Assembly: GCA_963746155.1 (NCBI GenBank)
Contig: CAVVAB010000001.1
Location: forward strand, 310,001-374,000
Length of the DNA stretch: 64,000 nt
From: AC-32 sp963746155
GTDB taxonomy: Bacteria; Actinomycetota; Thermoleophilia; Gaiellales; Gaiellaceae
Direction of reading: 5' to 3'
Below the pieces are notes generated by a model, which searched no databases, was not told where the DNA came from, and saw only the letters and a list, made by a program, of their open reading frames with translations. Shown one piece after another: positions 27,138 to 35,953 of the stretch. The stretch's first letter is position 1. The number at the start of each line of letters is the position of its first letter. The position numbers were made by a program, and so were the translations under genes.

Positions 27138-27179
27138 CTTTCCGCTCCAAGCGAACTTCGGTCATCCTTCGCGGGATGG
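27138..27179. repeat. 42-bp direct repeat, copy 2
   Basis: Second copy of the 42-bp repeat, same orientation as copy 1, 1962 bp away. It overlaps the first codon of the lysylphosphatidylglycerol-synthase-like gene and follows the 24-bp palindrome directly. Confidence 0.85.
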
Positions 27180-28223
27180 CGACGACCGCCGATCGTCTCA
27201 AGAGACTCCCGTGGCGGCACATCCTGGGGATCGGGCTCGGGGTCGTCGTGGTGGTCGCCACGTTCGCGTTCGTTCTGCCGAAGATCGCCGACTACCGCGA
27301 CGTCTGGGACGTCGTCAAGACGCTCTCCTGGACGGACATCGCCCTGCTCGCGGGCGCGACGGCCCTGAACCTCGTCACGTTCGCGCCGCCCTGGATGGCC
27401 GCGCTGCCCGGCCTTCCCTTCCGCCAGGCGTTCGTCGTCACCCAGGCGTCCACGGCGTCGACGTACATCGCTCCGGGAGGCGTCGCGGTCGGGATGGCGC
27501 TCTCGTTCGCGATGCTCCGAGCCTGGGGCTTCGCGGGCTCGCCGGTCGGCCTCGCGGTCGCGGTGACGGGCGTCTGGAACCAGCTGGCGATGCTCGCCTT
27601 CCCGACGATCGGGCTCGGGCTGCTGACCCTGACCGGCGAATCGAGCACGGCGCTCGACACGGTTGCGCTTCGGGCTCGCGATCTTCGTGATCGTCATCGC
27701 GGCCTTCGCGGCCGGCCTGAGCACGCCCACGCTCGCGCGGCGCGTCGGCGACCTCGCCGCCCGGATCGCCTCGCGGGGCCTGCGGCTGATCCGGAGGGCA
27801 CCCGTGGAGTGGGACGGCGAGGCGTTCGTCTCCTTCCGGAACCGGGCCAACCGCCTCCTCAAGCGCCGCTGGCACGTGCTCACGCTCGCGACGCTGGCCG
27901 GACACCTCACCGTCTTCCTCGTGCTGCTCGTGTCGCTCCGGGTTCTCGACGTCCCCTCGAGCGAGGTGAGCGCCGCCGAGGCGTTCGCCGCGTGGTCGTT
28001 CGTGCGTCTCCTCGGGTCGATCCCGATCACGCCCGGCGGGCTCGGCGTGATCGAGCTCGGCCTGACGACTGCTCTCGTCGGCTTCGGCGGCAACCAGGCC
28101 GGGGTCGTCGCGGCCGTGCTCGTCTACCGCGTCCTGACGGTCGTGCCCACCCTGGTCATCGGCCTCGGAACCGGGGTGGCCTGGAAGCGCTTCCGGCCCG
28201 ACCACGTACCGACGGAGGCGTAG
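27176..28223 (+). CDS. Lysylphosphatidylglycerol synthase TM-region-like membrane protein (one frameshift)
   Basis: A polytopic protein of the UPF0104/LPG-synthase membrane-domain family. From ATG 27176 the first frame reaches a break at about 27660-27666; the second (MRFGLAIFVIVIAAF...) runs to 28223. Family hallmarks are the early QASTASTYIAPGGVAVGMALSFAML and the late LGSIPITPGGLGVIELGL (P-x-x-G-G-x-G-x-x-E). Joined length is about 348 residues with about 8 helices. Without the cytosolic aminoacyltransferase domain it is probably a lipid flippase-like or uncharacterised membrane protein. Confidence 0.87.
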
Positions 28224-28226
28224 GCG

Positions 28227-29162
28227 CTACAGGTCGGCGTAGGGCTCGACGCTCATGTACTTGAAGCCCGAGTCGACGGCCAGCGTCACGATCACGGCCT
28301 GAGGGCCGAGCCGTTCCGCGAGCCGGTGCGCGCCGACGACGTTCGCCCCGGTCGAGATGCCGGCGAAGATCCCGTCCTCGGCCGCAAGCCTGCGCGTCAT
28401 CTCGATCGCCTCCTCGTCGCCGACCGACTCGAGGTGGTCGACCTTCTCCGGATACCAGTGCGGCATCCGTAGGCCCGTCCAGCCCTGGATCAGGAACGAC
28501 CCGCGCTCGCCGCCGCCGATCGCGGCCGACCCGGCCGGCTCGTGCGCCTGGATGAACACCCCGTGCGGCTTGAGCGCGTCGGAGACGCCCATCAGCGAGC
28601 TCGCCGTGCCGAGCCCCTGGCAGAACCCGGTCACGCGCCCCTCGCTCTGCTCCCAGATCTCGCGGCCGAGCCGGTCGCGGTGGTCGGGGATGATGTACGG
28701 GTTGTTGAACTGGTCGGTCGCGTAGTGGCCGGGCAGCTCCGCGAGCTCGGCCGCGCGGGCGACCATGTTCTCGATGTCCTGCGCGGTCACGTTGGGGCGG
28801 CCCGCGACCGACTCGACCACGTCGAGCTCGGCGCCGAGCGCCCGCATCAGCTGGAAGCGCTCCTCCGTGAAGCAGTCGGCGATCACGATCAGCGCGCGGT
28901 AGCCCTTCGCGCGGCAGACGAGAGCGACCGCGGGGCCGGTGCTGCCGCCGGTGTACTCGACGACGGTGTCGCCGGGCGAGATGAGCCCGTCCCGCTCGGC
29001 GCCCTCGATCATCGCCTGCGCCATCCGGTCCTTCAGCGAGCCGGTCGGGTTCGTGTACTCGAGCTTCAGCCACAGCTCGGCGCCGTTCTCCGGCGCGCAG
29101 TGGCGGACCCGAACGAGCGGCGTGTTCCCGATCGCCTCGAGGATCGACTGCACGAGGGACAT
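28227..29162 (-). CDS. PLP-dependent cysteine synthase family protein
   Basis: A 311-residue fold-type II PLP enzyme of the cysteine synthase/cystathionine beta-synthase group. IGNTPLVRV occurs at residues 11-19, the Schiff-base lysine is in NPTGSLKDR at about 38-46, and the phosphate loop is GISTGANVVGA at about 265. EYTGGSTGPA replaces the usual E-x-T-S-G-N-T-G of OASS, so the substrate loop lacks the T-S-G-N signature. That argues for a specificity other than plain O-acetylserine sulfhydrylase. Convergent with the membrane protein gene (3-bp gap). Confidence 0.9.
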   Translation of the reverse strand: MSLVQSILEAIGNTPLVRVRHCAPENGAELWLKLEYTNPTGSLKDRMAQAMIEGAERDGLISPGDTVVEYTGGSTGPAVALVCRAKGYRALIVIADCFTEERFQLMRALGAELDVVESVAGRPNVTAQDIENMVARAAELAELPGHYATDQFNNPYIIPDHRDRLGREIWEQSEGRVTGFCQGLGTASSLMGVSDALKPHGVFIQAHEPAGSAAIGGGERGSFLIQGWTGLRMPHWYPEKVDHLESVGDEEAIEMTRRLAAEDGIFAGISTGANVVGAHRLAERLGPQAVIVTLAVDSGFKYMSVEPYADL

Positions 29163-29189
29163 GATCGCCTAGGCCGCTAGAGTGGCGTC

Positions 29190-29471
29190 GTGACCGATCA
29201 CGATCCCAGCAAGGAAGGGACCGTCGGGCTGGCAATCGGCGCCGGTGGTCTCGCCGCTTTCGTTGCAGGACGGGTCCTCGGCGCGACGGTGCTGCAGGCG
29301 TTCGGAGTCGCCGCGGCGATCACGGGTGGCGGCATCTACGCGCACCGGAAGATCGTCGAGCGCGACGCGAAGATCGAGGATGCAGAGACCACCATCCAGG
29401 CCGAGCTCGACGACCTGGATCCGGTGGCTCGCGCGCAGGTCCTCGAGGACATCGCGCGCTCCGCCTTCTAG
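29190..29471 (+). CDS. Small membrane protein of unknown function
   Basis: 93 residues from GTG 29190, divergent from the PLP enzyme by 27 bp. A short polar start is followed by two glycine/alanine-rich hydrophobic segments (about 12-28 and 33-48) and a charged helical tail (HRKIVERDAKIEDAE, then DDLDPVARAQVLEDIARSAF). No family recognised. Confidence 0.6.
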   Translation: MTDHDPSKEGTVGLAIGAGGLAAFVAGRVLGATVLQAFGVAAAITGGGIYAHRKIVERDAKIEDAETTIQAELDDLDPVARAQVLEDIARSAF

Positions 29472-29595
29472 CGCGTCAGCGCTCGTCACCGAAGCTGATC
29501 AGCTCGAGATCCATGGAGCAAAGCCTGTGTGCGCCGTCCGTCCTTGCCGTTCGCAATCATCCCGGGCGCGTGGCGTCCCCCACCATGGCCGACAA

Positions 29596-30291
29596 TTGAG
29601 CATCGATCGCTGGGCCGGAATCCTGCTGGTCGGGCTTCCGATCGCCTTCAACGTCTTCTTCGTCCTGCTCGGGCAGCGCTTCGACTACCCGGCGGTGCTG
29701 CGCAAGCCCGTAGGCACGATCCTGAGCCGCTTCCATGCGGGAGGCGCGGAGCTGAGGCTGCTCTGGTACGGGTTCATGCTCACCGCGGTTCTGCTCGCGC
29801 CGGTCGTCGTCCTCCTAGGGCAGGTGCTCGCGCGCGACGGCCTGCAGGTCGTCCCGGTGATGACGACCGTCGGCGTGCTGGCGGCGACCGTCCAGTTCCT
29901 CGGCCTCGCCCGCTGGCCGTTCCTCGTCCCGGCGCTGGCGCGAACCTACGAGAGCCCGAGCTCGAGTCAGGCCACGCGCGAGGCGGCTGCGGTCACGTTC
30001 GACGCGTTCCACCGGTACCTCGGCGTCGCGGTCGGAGAGTGCCTCGGCTACCTGTTCACGGGCGCGTGGACCGTGCTCGTCGGCGTGGCGATGCTGCAGT
30101 CGACCACGTTCGACCCGTGGCTCGCGCTGCCCGGAATCGTGATCGGATCGTTCCTCATCCTCGGCTCGCTGGAGTTCGTCGGGCCCTTCGAGGAGAAGGG
30201 CTGGAAGCTCGCCGGCTCGGTCGTCCCGATCGCGTACACGGCCTGGTCGGTGTGGCTGATCGCGACCGGCGTCGTGTTGCTGACGGGTTAG
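29596..30291 (+). CDS. DUF4386-like integral membrane protein
   Basis: A 231-residue polytopic protein with about six helices, LSIDRWAGILLVGLPIAFN at the start and LARWPFLVPALARTYESPSS in the middle, an arrangement seen in DUF4386 proteins. The TTG at 29596 is the only start near the first helix. An ATG 11 bp upstream is out of frame, so the start is uncertain. No functional residues can be assigned. The response regulator gene follows 119 bp downstream. Confidence 0.7.
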   Translation: MSIDRWAGILLVGLPIAFNVFFVLLGQRFDYPAVLRKPVGTILSRFHAGGAELRLLWYGFMLTAVLLAPVVVLLGQVLARDGLQVVPVMTTVGVLAATVQFLGLARWPFLVPALARTYESPSSSQATREAAAVTFDAFHRYLGVAVGECLGYLFTGAWTVLVGVAMLQSTTFDPWLALPGIVIGSFLILGSLEFVGPFEEKGWKLAGSVVPIAYTAWSVWLIATGVVLLTG

Positions 30292-30410
30292 TGCGGGTCG
30301 GCGCGAGCCGACGTCGCATCAGATTTGACTGCCCGGGGGACTGTGGCTACGTTCCCGCGTTCCAGTCTCCGACGACGTGGACTGCGGCAGGAAAGAGGGT
30401 CAAGGGATCG

Positions 30411-31088
30411 ATGGCGAGCCGCGTGCTTGTCGTACACGATGAGCCCTCCAACGGAAGAGCGCTCCAGGGAGCGCTCTCGCTCGAGGGATTCGACGTCCTC
30501 CTGGCGACCGAGGACGCACAAGCCGTCGACGCGGTCGAGGAGGAGTCGCCCGACGCCGTGATCGTCGACGTCCACGCGTCCGGTTCCAGGGGCGCCGCGC
30601 TGTGCAGGCGCCTTCGCCAGGCCGGGCCGCGAACGCCCCTGCTGATGGTGGGCGCGCGCAACACGGCCGTCGAGCGCAGCGGCGGACTCGCAGCCGGCGC
30701 GGACGACTACCTCGCCAAACCGTTCGTGCTGGTGGAGCTGATCACGCGGCTGCGGGCGCTCCTCCGCCGGAAAGGGCGGGCCGGTGCCGACGTCCTGCGC
30801 TTCGCCGATCTCGTGCTCGACCCGGACACGCGCGAGGTCGCGCGGGGCGAACGGAGCATCGAGCTCACGCAGACGGAGTTCAGCCTGCTCGAGCTCTTCC
30901 TCACCCGTCCGCGGGAGGTGCTCTCGAGGACGGTGATCTTCACCCAGGTCTGGGGCTTCGACTTCGAGGGGACCTCGAACTCGCTCAACGTCTACGTCGG
31001 CCACCTCCGGCGAAAGATGGAGGCGAGGGACGAGCCGCGCCTCATTCACACCGTTCGCGGTGTGGGATACGTGCTGCGCGAGGCGTAG
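30411..31088 (+). CDS. OmpR-family response regulator (orphan)
   Basis: 225 residues: receiver domain 1-118 and winged-helix DNA-binding domain about 130-225. The receiver is atypical. The N-terminal acidic pair is HDEP rather than DD/ED, the phospho-acceptor is D52 in VIVDVHAS, and the C-terminal Lys is in LAKPF. The wing has the usual LTQTEFSLLELFLTRPREV and VYVGHLRRKM. No histidine kinase gene adjoins it, so the partner is elsewhere or signalling is phosphorylation-independent. A secreted peroxidase gene lies 222 bp downstream. Confidence 0.9.
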   Translation: MASRVLVVHDEPSNGRALQGALSLEGFDVLLATEDAQAVDAVEEESPDAVIVDVHASGSRGAALCRRLRQAGPRTPLLMVGARNTAVERSGGLAAGADDYLAKPFVLVELITRLRALLRRKGRAGADVLRFADLVLDPDTREVARGERSIELTQTEFSLLELFLTRPREVLSRTVIFTQVWGFDFEGTSNSLNVYVGHLRRKMEARDEPRLIHTVRGVGYVLREA

Positions 31089-31310
31089 TCGCCCGCCGGC
31101 CGGCTGGTCGACATCCACGACAAACCGCTGCCGTTTGCGTTCGCTGCGCATTCGCATTGCGCATATCCACTTCGAAATGACCGGGTAATCTTTACGGGAC
31201 TTTTACGCGCAGCCATTGACTGTCCCCCGGGGGCGCGGGATCATGACCCAGGCCGTCGCGACTCGTCTCTGAGGACGCGCAGTAGCTCCCTTTCAGAAAG
31301 GAGATTTCGC

Positions 31311-33206
31311 ATGCAGCGATTTGTGCTGCCAACGATTCTGCTCGTCCTGTTCTCGACGCTCGTGGGAGCAGGCTCAGGTGCAGCGCCGCCGGCTGTTCGA
31401 GCGCTGAACGGCAGCGGAAACAACGTCAGCCATCCCGCCTGGGGCCAGGCAGGTACGCAGTATTCTCGAATTGCGGCCCCGAACTACGCGGACGGAATCG
31501 GGCGCATGGTTGGCGGTCCGTCGCCGCGGTACATCTCCAATCGGATCTTCAACGATGTCGGCCAGAACCTCTTTTCCGAGAACGACATCTCCCAGTGGGG
31601 TTGGGCCTGGGGGCAGTTCCTCGACCACGACATCGGCCTGCGGGACGAAACGCCGGCAGAAGCGGCGAACATGGCCTTCGACAAGCAGGACAGGCTCGAG
31701 GACTTCAGCAACGACTCGGCCGTTCTTCCCTTCTCCCGGACTCCCGCGGCGCCGGGAACGGGCAGCCGCTCGCCGCGGCAGCAGATCAACACGCTCAGCA
31801 GCTTCATCGACGCGTCCAACGTCTACGGGGTGACCAACAGTCGGCTCGACTGGCTGCGTGACGGCCCCGCCGATGGCAACCCGGCCGACAACGCCGCGAC
31901 GCTGATGACGCCCGGTGGCTACTTGCCGCGAGCCACGGCCCGCGGAGACGCGGCGACCGCTCCGCCGATGGACCTGATGGGCGCCCTCACCGCAACGCCG
32001 GAGAAGGCAGTCGTCGCCGGAGACGTTCGAGCGAACGAGAACGTGGCGCTCACCTCGATCCACACGCTCTTCGCCCGCGAGCACAACCGGATCGTGGCGA
32101 GCCTCGCCCGCACCCGCCTGTCCAACGATGAGAAGTTCCAGATCGCCCGGCGCGTCGTCGGCGCGGAGGTCCAGTACATCACGTACAACGAGTTCCTCCC
32201 GACCCTCGGCGTGCAGCTGGCTCCCTACCGGGGCTACTCCTCGAGCGTCAACCCGAGCATCTCCAACGAGTTCGCGGTGGTCGGGTACCGCGCCCACAGC
32301 ATGGTCCACGGCGAGTTCGAGCCCACCGTACCGGCCGGGACGTTCACCGAGGACCAGCTGAACACCGTCTTCCCCGGCGAGGGGATCACGGTCGAGCGCA
32401 ACGCCGACGGCACGGTGACGCTCGTGATCCCGCTGGCGATCGCGTTCGGGAATCCCGACCTCCTCCAGCAGATCGGCGAGGGGCCAATCCTCCAGAGCCT
32501 CGGCGCCGAGCGGCAGTACAAGAACGACGAGCAGATCGACAACTCGCTTCGAAGCGTCCTGTTCGAGCTGCCGAACGGGCCATCGACGTGCGGATCGCCC
32601 GTCATCACCCCGTCGTGCTTCATGGTCGTGGCCGACCTCGGCGCCGACGACGTCCAGCGCGGCAGGGACCACGGGATGCCGTCCTACAACGACCTCCGGC
32701 GGGCCGTGGGCCTGCCTCCCGCACGGTCCTTCACGGACATCACGGGCGAGAGCACCGACTCGTTCCCGTCCACTCGGAGGATCAGTCGCAGCGACCCGAT
32801 CAACGACCCGGACATCCTGGACTTCGTCCAGCTGCGCGACGCAGAGGGCGACGTGATCCCACTCGGCAGCGACGAGGCGGGGGAGGACGCGGTTTCAGGC
32901 GCCCGCCGCTCGAGCCTCGCGGCCCGGCTGAAGGCCGTCTTCGGACGCGTCGACAGGGTGGATGCGTTCACCGGGATGGTCTCGGAGAAGCACCTGCCCG
33001 GAACCGAGTTCGGCCCGTTCCAGCTCGCGATGTGGAAGAAGCAGTTCCAGGCGCTACGGGACGGCGACCGGTTCTTCTATCTGAATGACCCGGCCCTGAA
33101 CACCATCAGGCAGACCTACGGAATCACGTACCGGCACACGCTGGCCGAGCTGATCAAGCTCGACGCTGGCGTGACAGTCGAGCCGAACGTGTTCAAGGCC
33201 GCCTAG
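31311..33206 (+). CDS. Secreted animal-type heme peroxidase
   Basis: A 631-residue member of the peroxidase-cyclooxygenase superfamily. A signal peptide (MQRFVLPTILLVLFSTLVGAG, cut near AGSGA) is followed by the heme peroxidase domain. The distal-histidine block is WGQFLDHDIGL at about 98-108, the catalytic region includes LFAREHNRIV at about 245, and the likely proximal His is in GYRAHSMVHGEF at about 330. GGxGxDxx repeats, often appended in bacterial members, are absent. The ATG at 31311 follows an AAAGGAG box. Probably oxidises halides, phenols or polymers outside the cell. Confidence 0.92.
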   Translation: MQRFVLPTILLVLFSTLVGAGSGAAPPAVRALNGSGNNVSHPAWGQAGTQYSRIAAPNYADGIGRMVGGPSPRYISNRIFNDVGQNLFSENDISQWGWAWGQFLDHDIGLRDETPAEAANMAFDKQDRLEDFSNDSAVLPFSRTPAAPGTGSRSPRQQINTLSSFIDASNVYGVTNSRLDWLRDGPADGNPADNAATLMTPGGYLPRATARGDAATAPPMDLMGALTATPEKAVVAGDVRANENVALTSIHTLFAREHNRIVASLARTRLSNDEKFQIARRVVGAEVQYITYNEFLPTLGVQLAPYRGYSSSVNPSISNEFAVVGYRAHSMVHGEFEPTVPAGTFTEDQLNTVFPGEGITVERNADGTVTLVIPLAIAFGNPDLLQQIGEGPILQSLGAERQYKNDEQIDNSLRSVLFELPNGPSTCGSPVITPSCFMVVADLGADDVQRGRDHGMPSYNDLRRAVGLPPARSFTDITGESTDSFPSTRRISRSDPINDPDILDFVQLRDAEGDVIPLGSDEAGEDAVSGARRSSLAARLKAVFGRVDRVDAFTGMVSEKHLPGTEFGPFQLAMWKKQFQALRDGDRFFYLNDPALNTIRQTYGITYRHTLAELIKLDAGVTVEPNVFKAA

Positions 33207-33223
33207 CCCTTCCTCACGACCGC

Positions 33224-33263
33224 CGGGGCCGTTCCACGGGCTTACGCCCGCGGGGCGGCCCCG
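33224..33263. terminator. Nested GC-rich terminator hairpin
   Basis: CGGGGCCG (33224-33231) pairs with CGGCCCCG (33256-33263), enclosing CGGGC-TTAC-GCCCG (33237-33250). It lies 18 bp after the peroxidase stop. Confidence 0.65.
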
Positions 33264-33312
33264 CGCCCCCCGGCGAGGCCTCTGGCGCATCGGCTCGTGA
33301 GAGGATCGCGGC

Positions 33313-34569
33313 GTGAGGAGGCTCCGCGAGCACGCCGTTCCGATCTTCGGGGTGGCGAGCGCTGTCGTGGTCGTCCATCTCCTCGACGATGCCTTCGTCG
33401 ACGGGCCGCGAGGCGTCTCGGTCTGGAGCAACCTGGCTACCGACGTCGTCCCGATGGCGGTCCTGCTCGTGGCCGCGATCACGTTCGTGATCGTTCCGGA
33501 TGCTGTTCGCGCCTGGATCGCGTTCGTGATCGGGGCGCTGCTCGTCATCGACGGCGGCCTGCACATCGCCCACATCGGCAAGAACGGCGGTCTCGGCGGG
33601 TCCGACCTCACAGGGGTCCTCGCCGGGCTGGCCGGGATCGTGCTCCTCGGCCTCGCGATCGTCCTCGTCGCCAGGCCCAAGTCGTCGAGACGCCCTCTTC
33701 CCCGCTGGGGCGCGCGCGTGGGCGTGGTGCTCGTGATCCTGGTAACCGCGTTCCTCCTCATTCAGCCGCTCGGAGGCGCGATGTACATCGTCCACAAGCA
33801 GCCGATCCACGTGGACGACTCGAAGCTCCCGATCGCCCACGAGAACGTCACCTTCGACTCGACCGACGGCCTGAAGCTCTCCGGCTGGTACGTGCCTCCG
33901 AAGAACGGCGCGGTGATCATCGTCCTCCACGGCTCGGGAGGCGACCGGTCCGGCGGGCCGCTCGGGCGCATCCGCATGCTCGCTCGGCACGGGTTCGGCG
34001 TCCTTGCGTACGACGCGCGCGGCTCGGGCGACAGCGAAGGCCGGCCCGAGAACATCGGCTGGACATGGCATCGCGATCTCGAGGGAGCCGTCGATTACCT
34101 CCGGAGCCGCAAGATCAGGAAGATCGGCGGGCTCGGCCTCTCGAGTGGCGCCGAGGCCATGGTGGAGACCGCTGGCCGTGACGAGCGCATCGAGGCGGTT
34201 GTCGCCGAGGGCACGCAGGGCCGCACCGTGCGCGACACGCTCGACCTGCCGAACGGCTTCACCAAGGCCGAGCTGCTCTCCTACTTCCCGCTCATGTACA
34301 CGGCGACACAGGCGATGACGCGCGCTCCGCAGCCGCCCTCGCTCAAGACCCAGGTCGCGAAGATCGCGCCGCGGCCGCTCTTCCTGATCTCGTCGGGGAC
34401 GAGCTATGAACGCGACGCGAACCGCGTCTTCTACCGCGCGGCAGGCGAGCCGAAGACGCTCTGGGAGATGCCGACCGCGTCGCACACCGGGGGCCTCGCC
34501 GCGTTTCCCGCGGAGTACGAGCGGCGCGTGGTCGCGTTCTTCGACCGAGCGCTCGTGTCCTCTCGCTAG
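33313..34569 (+). CDS. Membrane-anchored alpha/beta hydrolase
   Basis: 418 residues from GTG 33313. The N-terminal 155 residues hold about four to five transmembrane helices. The C-terminal part (about 170-418) is an alpha/beta hydrolase with the oxyanion region VLHGSGGDRSG, the nucleophile Ser in GLGLSSGAEA (G-x-S-x-G variant), and a late His in TASHTGG. The hydrolase domain probably sits outside, following the last helix and MYIVHKQPIHVDD. The fusion resembles dienelactone- or FrsA-like hydrolases tethered to membranes; substrate unknown. Confidence 0.85.
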   Translation: MRRLREHAVPIFGVASAVVVVHLLDDAFVDGPRGVSVWSNLATDVVPMAVLLVAAITFVIVPDAVRAWIAFVIGALLVIDGGLHIAHIGKNGGLGGSDLTGVLAGLAGIVLLGLAIVLVARPKSSRRPLPRWGARVGVVLVILVTAFLLIQPLGGAMYIVHKQPIHVDDSKLPIAHENVTFDSTDGLKLSGWYVPPKNGAVIIVLHGSGGDRSGGPLGRIRMLARHGFGVLAYDARGSGDSEGRPENIGWTWHRDLEGAVDYLRSRKIRKIGGLGLSSGAEAMVETAGRDERIEAVVAEGTQGRTVRDTLDLPNGFTKAELLSYFPLMYTATQAMTRAPQPPSLKTQVAKIAPRPLFLISSGTSYERDANRVFYRAAGEPKTLWEMPTASHTGGLAAFPAEYERRVVAFFDRALVSSR

Positions 34570-34579
34570 GCCAGTCCAG

Positions 34580-35953
34580 CTATTTCTCGCCGCGCGGGAT
34601 GGAGAGCCAAACATCGGCCCCACGCGGCTCGATGTTCGCCGCGTACGCGCTGCCCCCGTGTGACTCCGCGATCGTACGGACGATCGCGAGACCGAGCCCG
34701 GCGCCACCTCGACCGCGTGCAGCGTCGGCTCGCGAAAAGCGTTCAAACGCCCGGTCGATGAACTCATCGGGGAAGCCGGCGCCGTCGTCCTTCACGTGCA
34801 GCTCGACCTCTCCATCACGAGTACCAGCCTCGAGCCGGATCTCATTTCCTCCGTAGCGAAACGCGTTGTCGACCAGGTTGCCAAGAGCTTGCTCCAGGCG
34901 TTGCCGGTCACCGCGGATCGCGACGTCCTGCCCGTCGGCCGTCACGACCTTGCCCTCCGCATCGGCACGCCACTCCACGCGACTAGCCACCGACGAGAGC
35001 AGGTCGTAGGCCCCGACGGTCTCGATGCGCAGCGGCAGGCGACCGCGATCGGAGCGCGCGATGAGTAGCAGGTCTTCTGCAAGCTGCGACAGCCGGTCGA
35101 CCTCCTGCGAGGAGCGGCGAACGGCGTCCTTCAGGTCCTCCGCGGACTCGGCGTGTCGCAGCGCGAGCTCGAGCTCGGTGCGCAGCAGCGCGAGCGGTGT
35201 CCTGAGCTCGTGGCCTGCATCGGCGACGAAGTCTCGCTCGCGCTCGATCGCGGCCTCGAGCCGGCCCAGCATCTCGTTCAGCGTCTCCGCCAGCCTCTCC
35301 AGCTCATCTCCGGTGGGAGGGACCGGGAGCCGCTCGCCCGGGGTGTCGGCCGAGATCGCCGATGCCCTCCGGCGCATCGACTCGACCTGCTTCAGCGAGA
35401 GGCCCGCGAGGAAGTACCCGACCACGGACGCGAGAATCAGCGCGATCGGACCGGCGATCAGCAGCTCGTCGCGGAAGCTCGAGAGCGTTTCGGCCCGATC
35501 CTGCCGAGTCGCTCCCACGACGAGCACGAGCCGCCGGTCACCCCGCCTGACGGCGGTCGCGAGAAGGCGCGAAGACTCGTCTAGACCCGGAACGGACTGC
35601 TTGTCCGCGTAGATCGGCCCGTGCAACGCGGCCTCGATCTGCTTCTGCGTGATGACGGGCGTGTTCCCGAGAGGCTCCGTCCCGTCGAGGACACGCCCGC
35701 CCGGAGTCACGAGCTGCGCGTAGTTCTCGCCGCGCTCGATGAACCGGCTCTGCCCGTCGCGCAGGAGCCTCGCATCGGGCTGGCTGACGAGCGCGGTCAA
35801 GTCCTGAGCGCGAAGCCGCAGCTCGCGGTCGAGCGCGAGCGCGAGGTGCGAGCCCAGGCGCAGGTAGAGGAAGAGCCCGGTCGCGGCCAGGACGATCGCC
35901 ATCGCGACGGCGAACGCGGCGGTGACCCGAATGCGAATCGGCAGCCGACTCAT
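34580..35953 (-). CDS. Sensor histidine kinase
   Basis: 457 residues. A first transmembrane helix (about 10-30), an extracellular sensor region (about 31-165) and a second helix (about 168-190) are followed by HAMP (SMRRRASAISADTPGERL), HisKA with the phospho-acceptor His in ADAGHELRTPLAL (about 250), and HATPase_c with N box NLVDNAFRYG, G1 DDGAGF and GGAGLGLAIV. The ATG at 35953 overlaps the response regulator stop by 4 bases (ATGA), so the pair is one operon. Confidence 0.95.
   Translation of the reverse strand: MSRLPIRIRVTAAFAVAMAIVLAATGLFLYLRLGSHLALALDRELRLRAQDLTALVSQPDARLLRDGQSRFIERGENYAQLVTPGGRVLDGTEPLGNTPVITQKQIEAALHGPIYADKQSVPGLDESSRLLATAVRRGDRRLVLVVGATRQDRAETLSSFRDELLIAGPIALILASVVGYFLAGLSLKQVESMRRRASAISADTPGERLPVPPTGDELERLAETLNEMLGRLEAAIERERDFVADAGHELRTPLALLRTELELALRHAESAEDLKDAVRRSSQEVDRLSQLAEDLLLIARSDRGRLPLRIETVGAYDLLSSVASRVEWRADAEGKVVTADGQDVAIRGDRQRLEQALGNLVDNAFRYGGNEIRLEAGTRDGEVELHVKDDGAGFPDEFIDRAFERFSRADAARGRGGAGLGLAIVRTIAESHGGSAYAANIEPRGADVWLSIPRGEK

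Noticed and set aside
31201..31260. TTGACT as -35 of the peroxidase promoter
   Set aside because: No acceptable -10 at 16-18 bp spacing; left uncalled.
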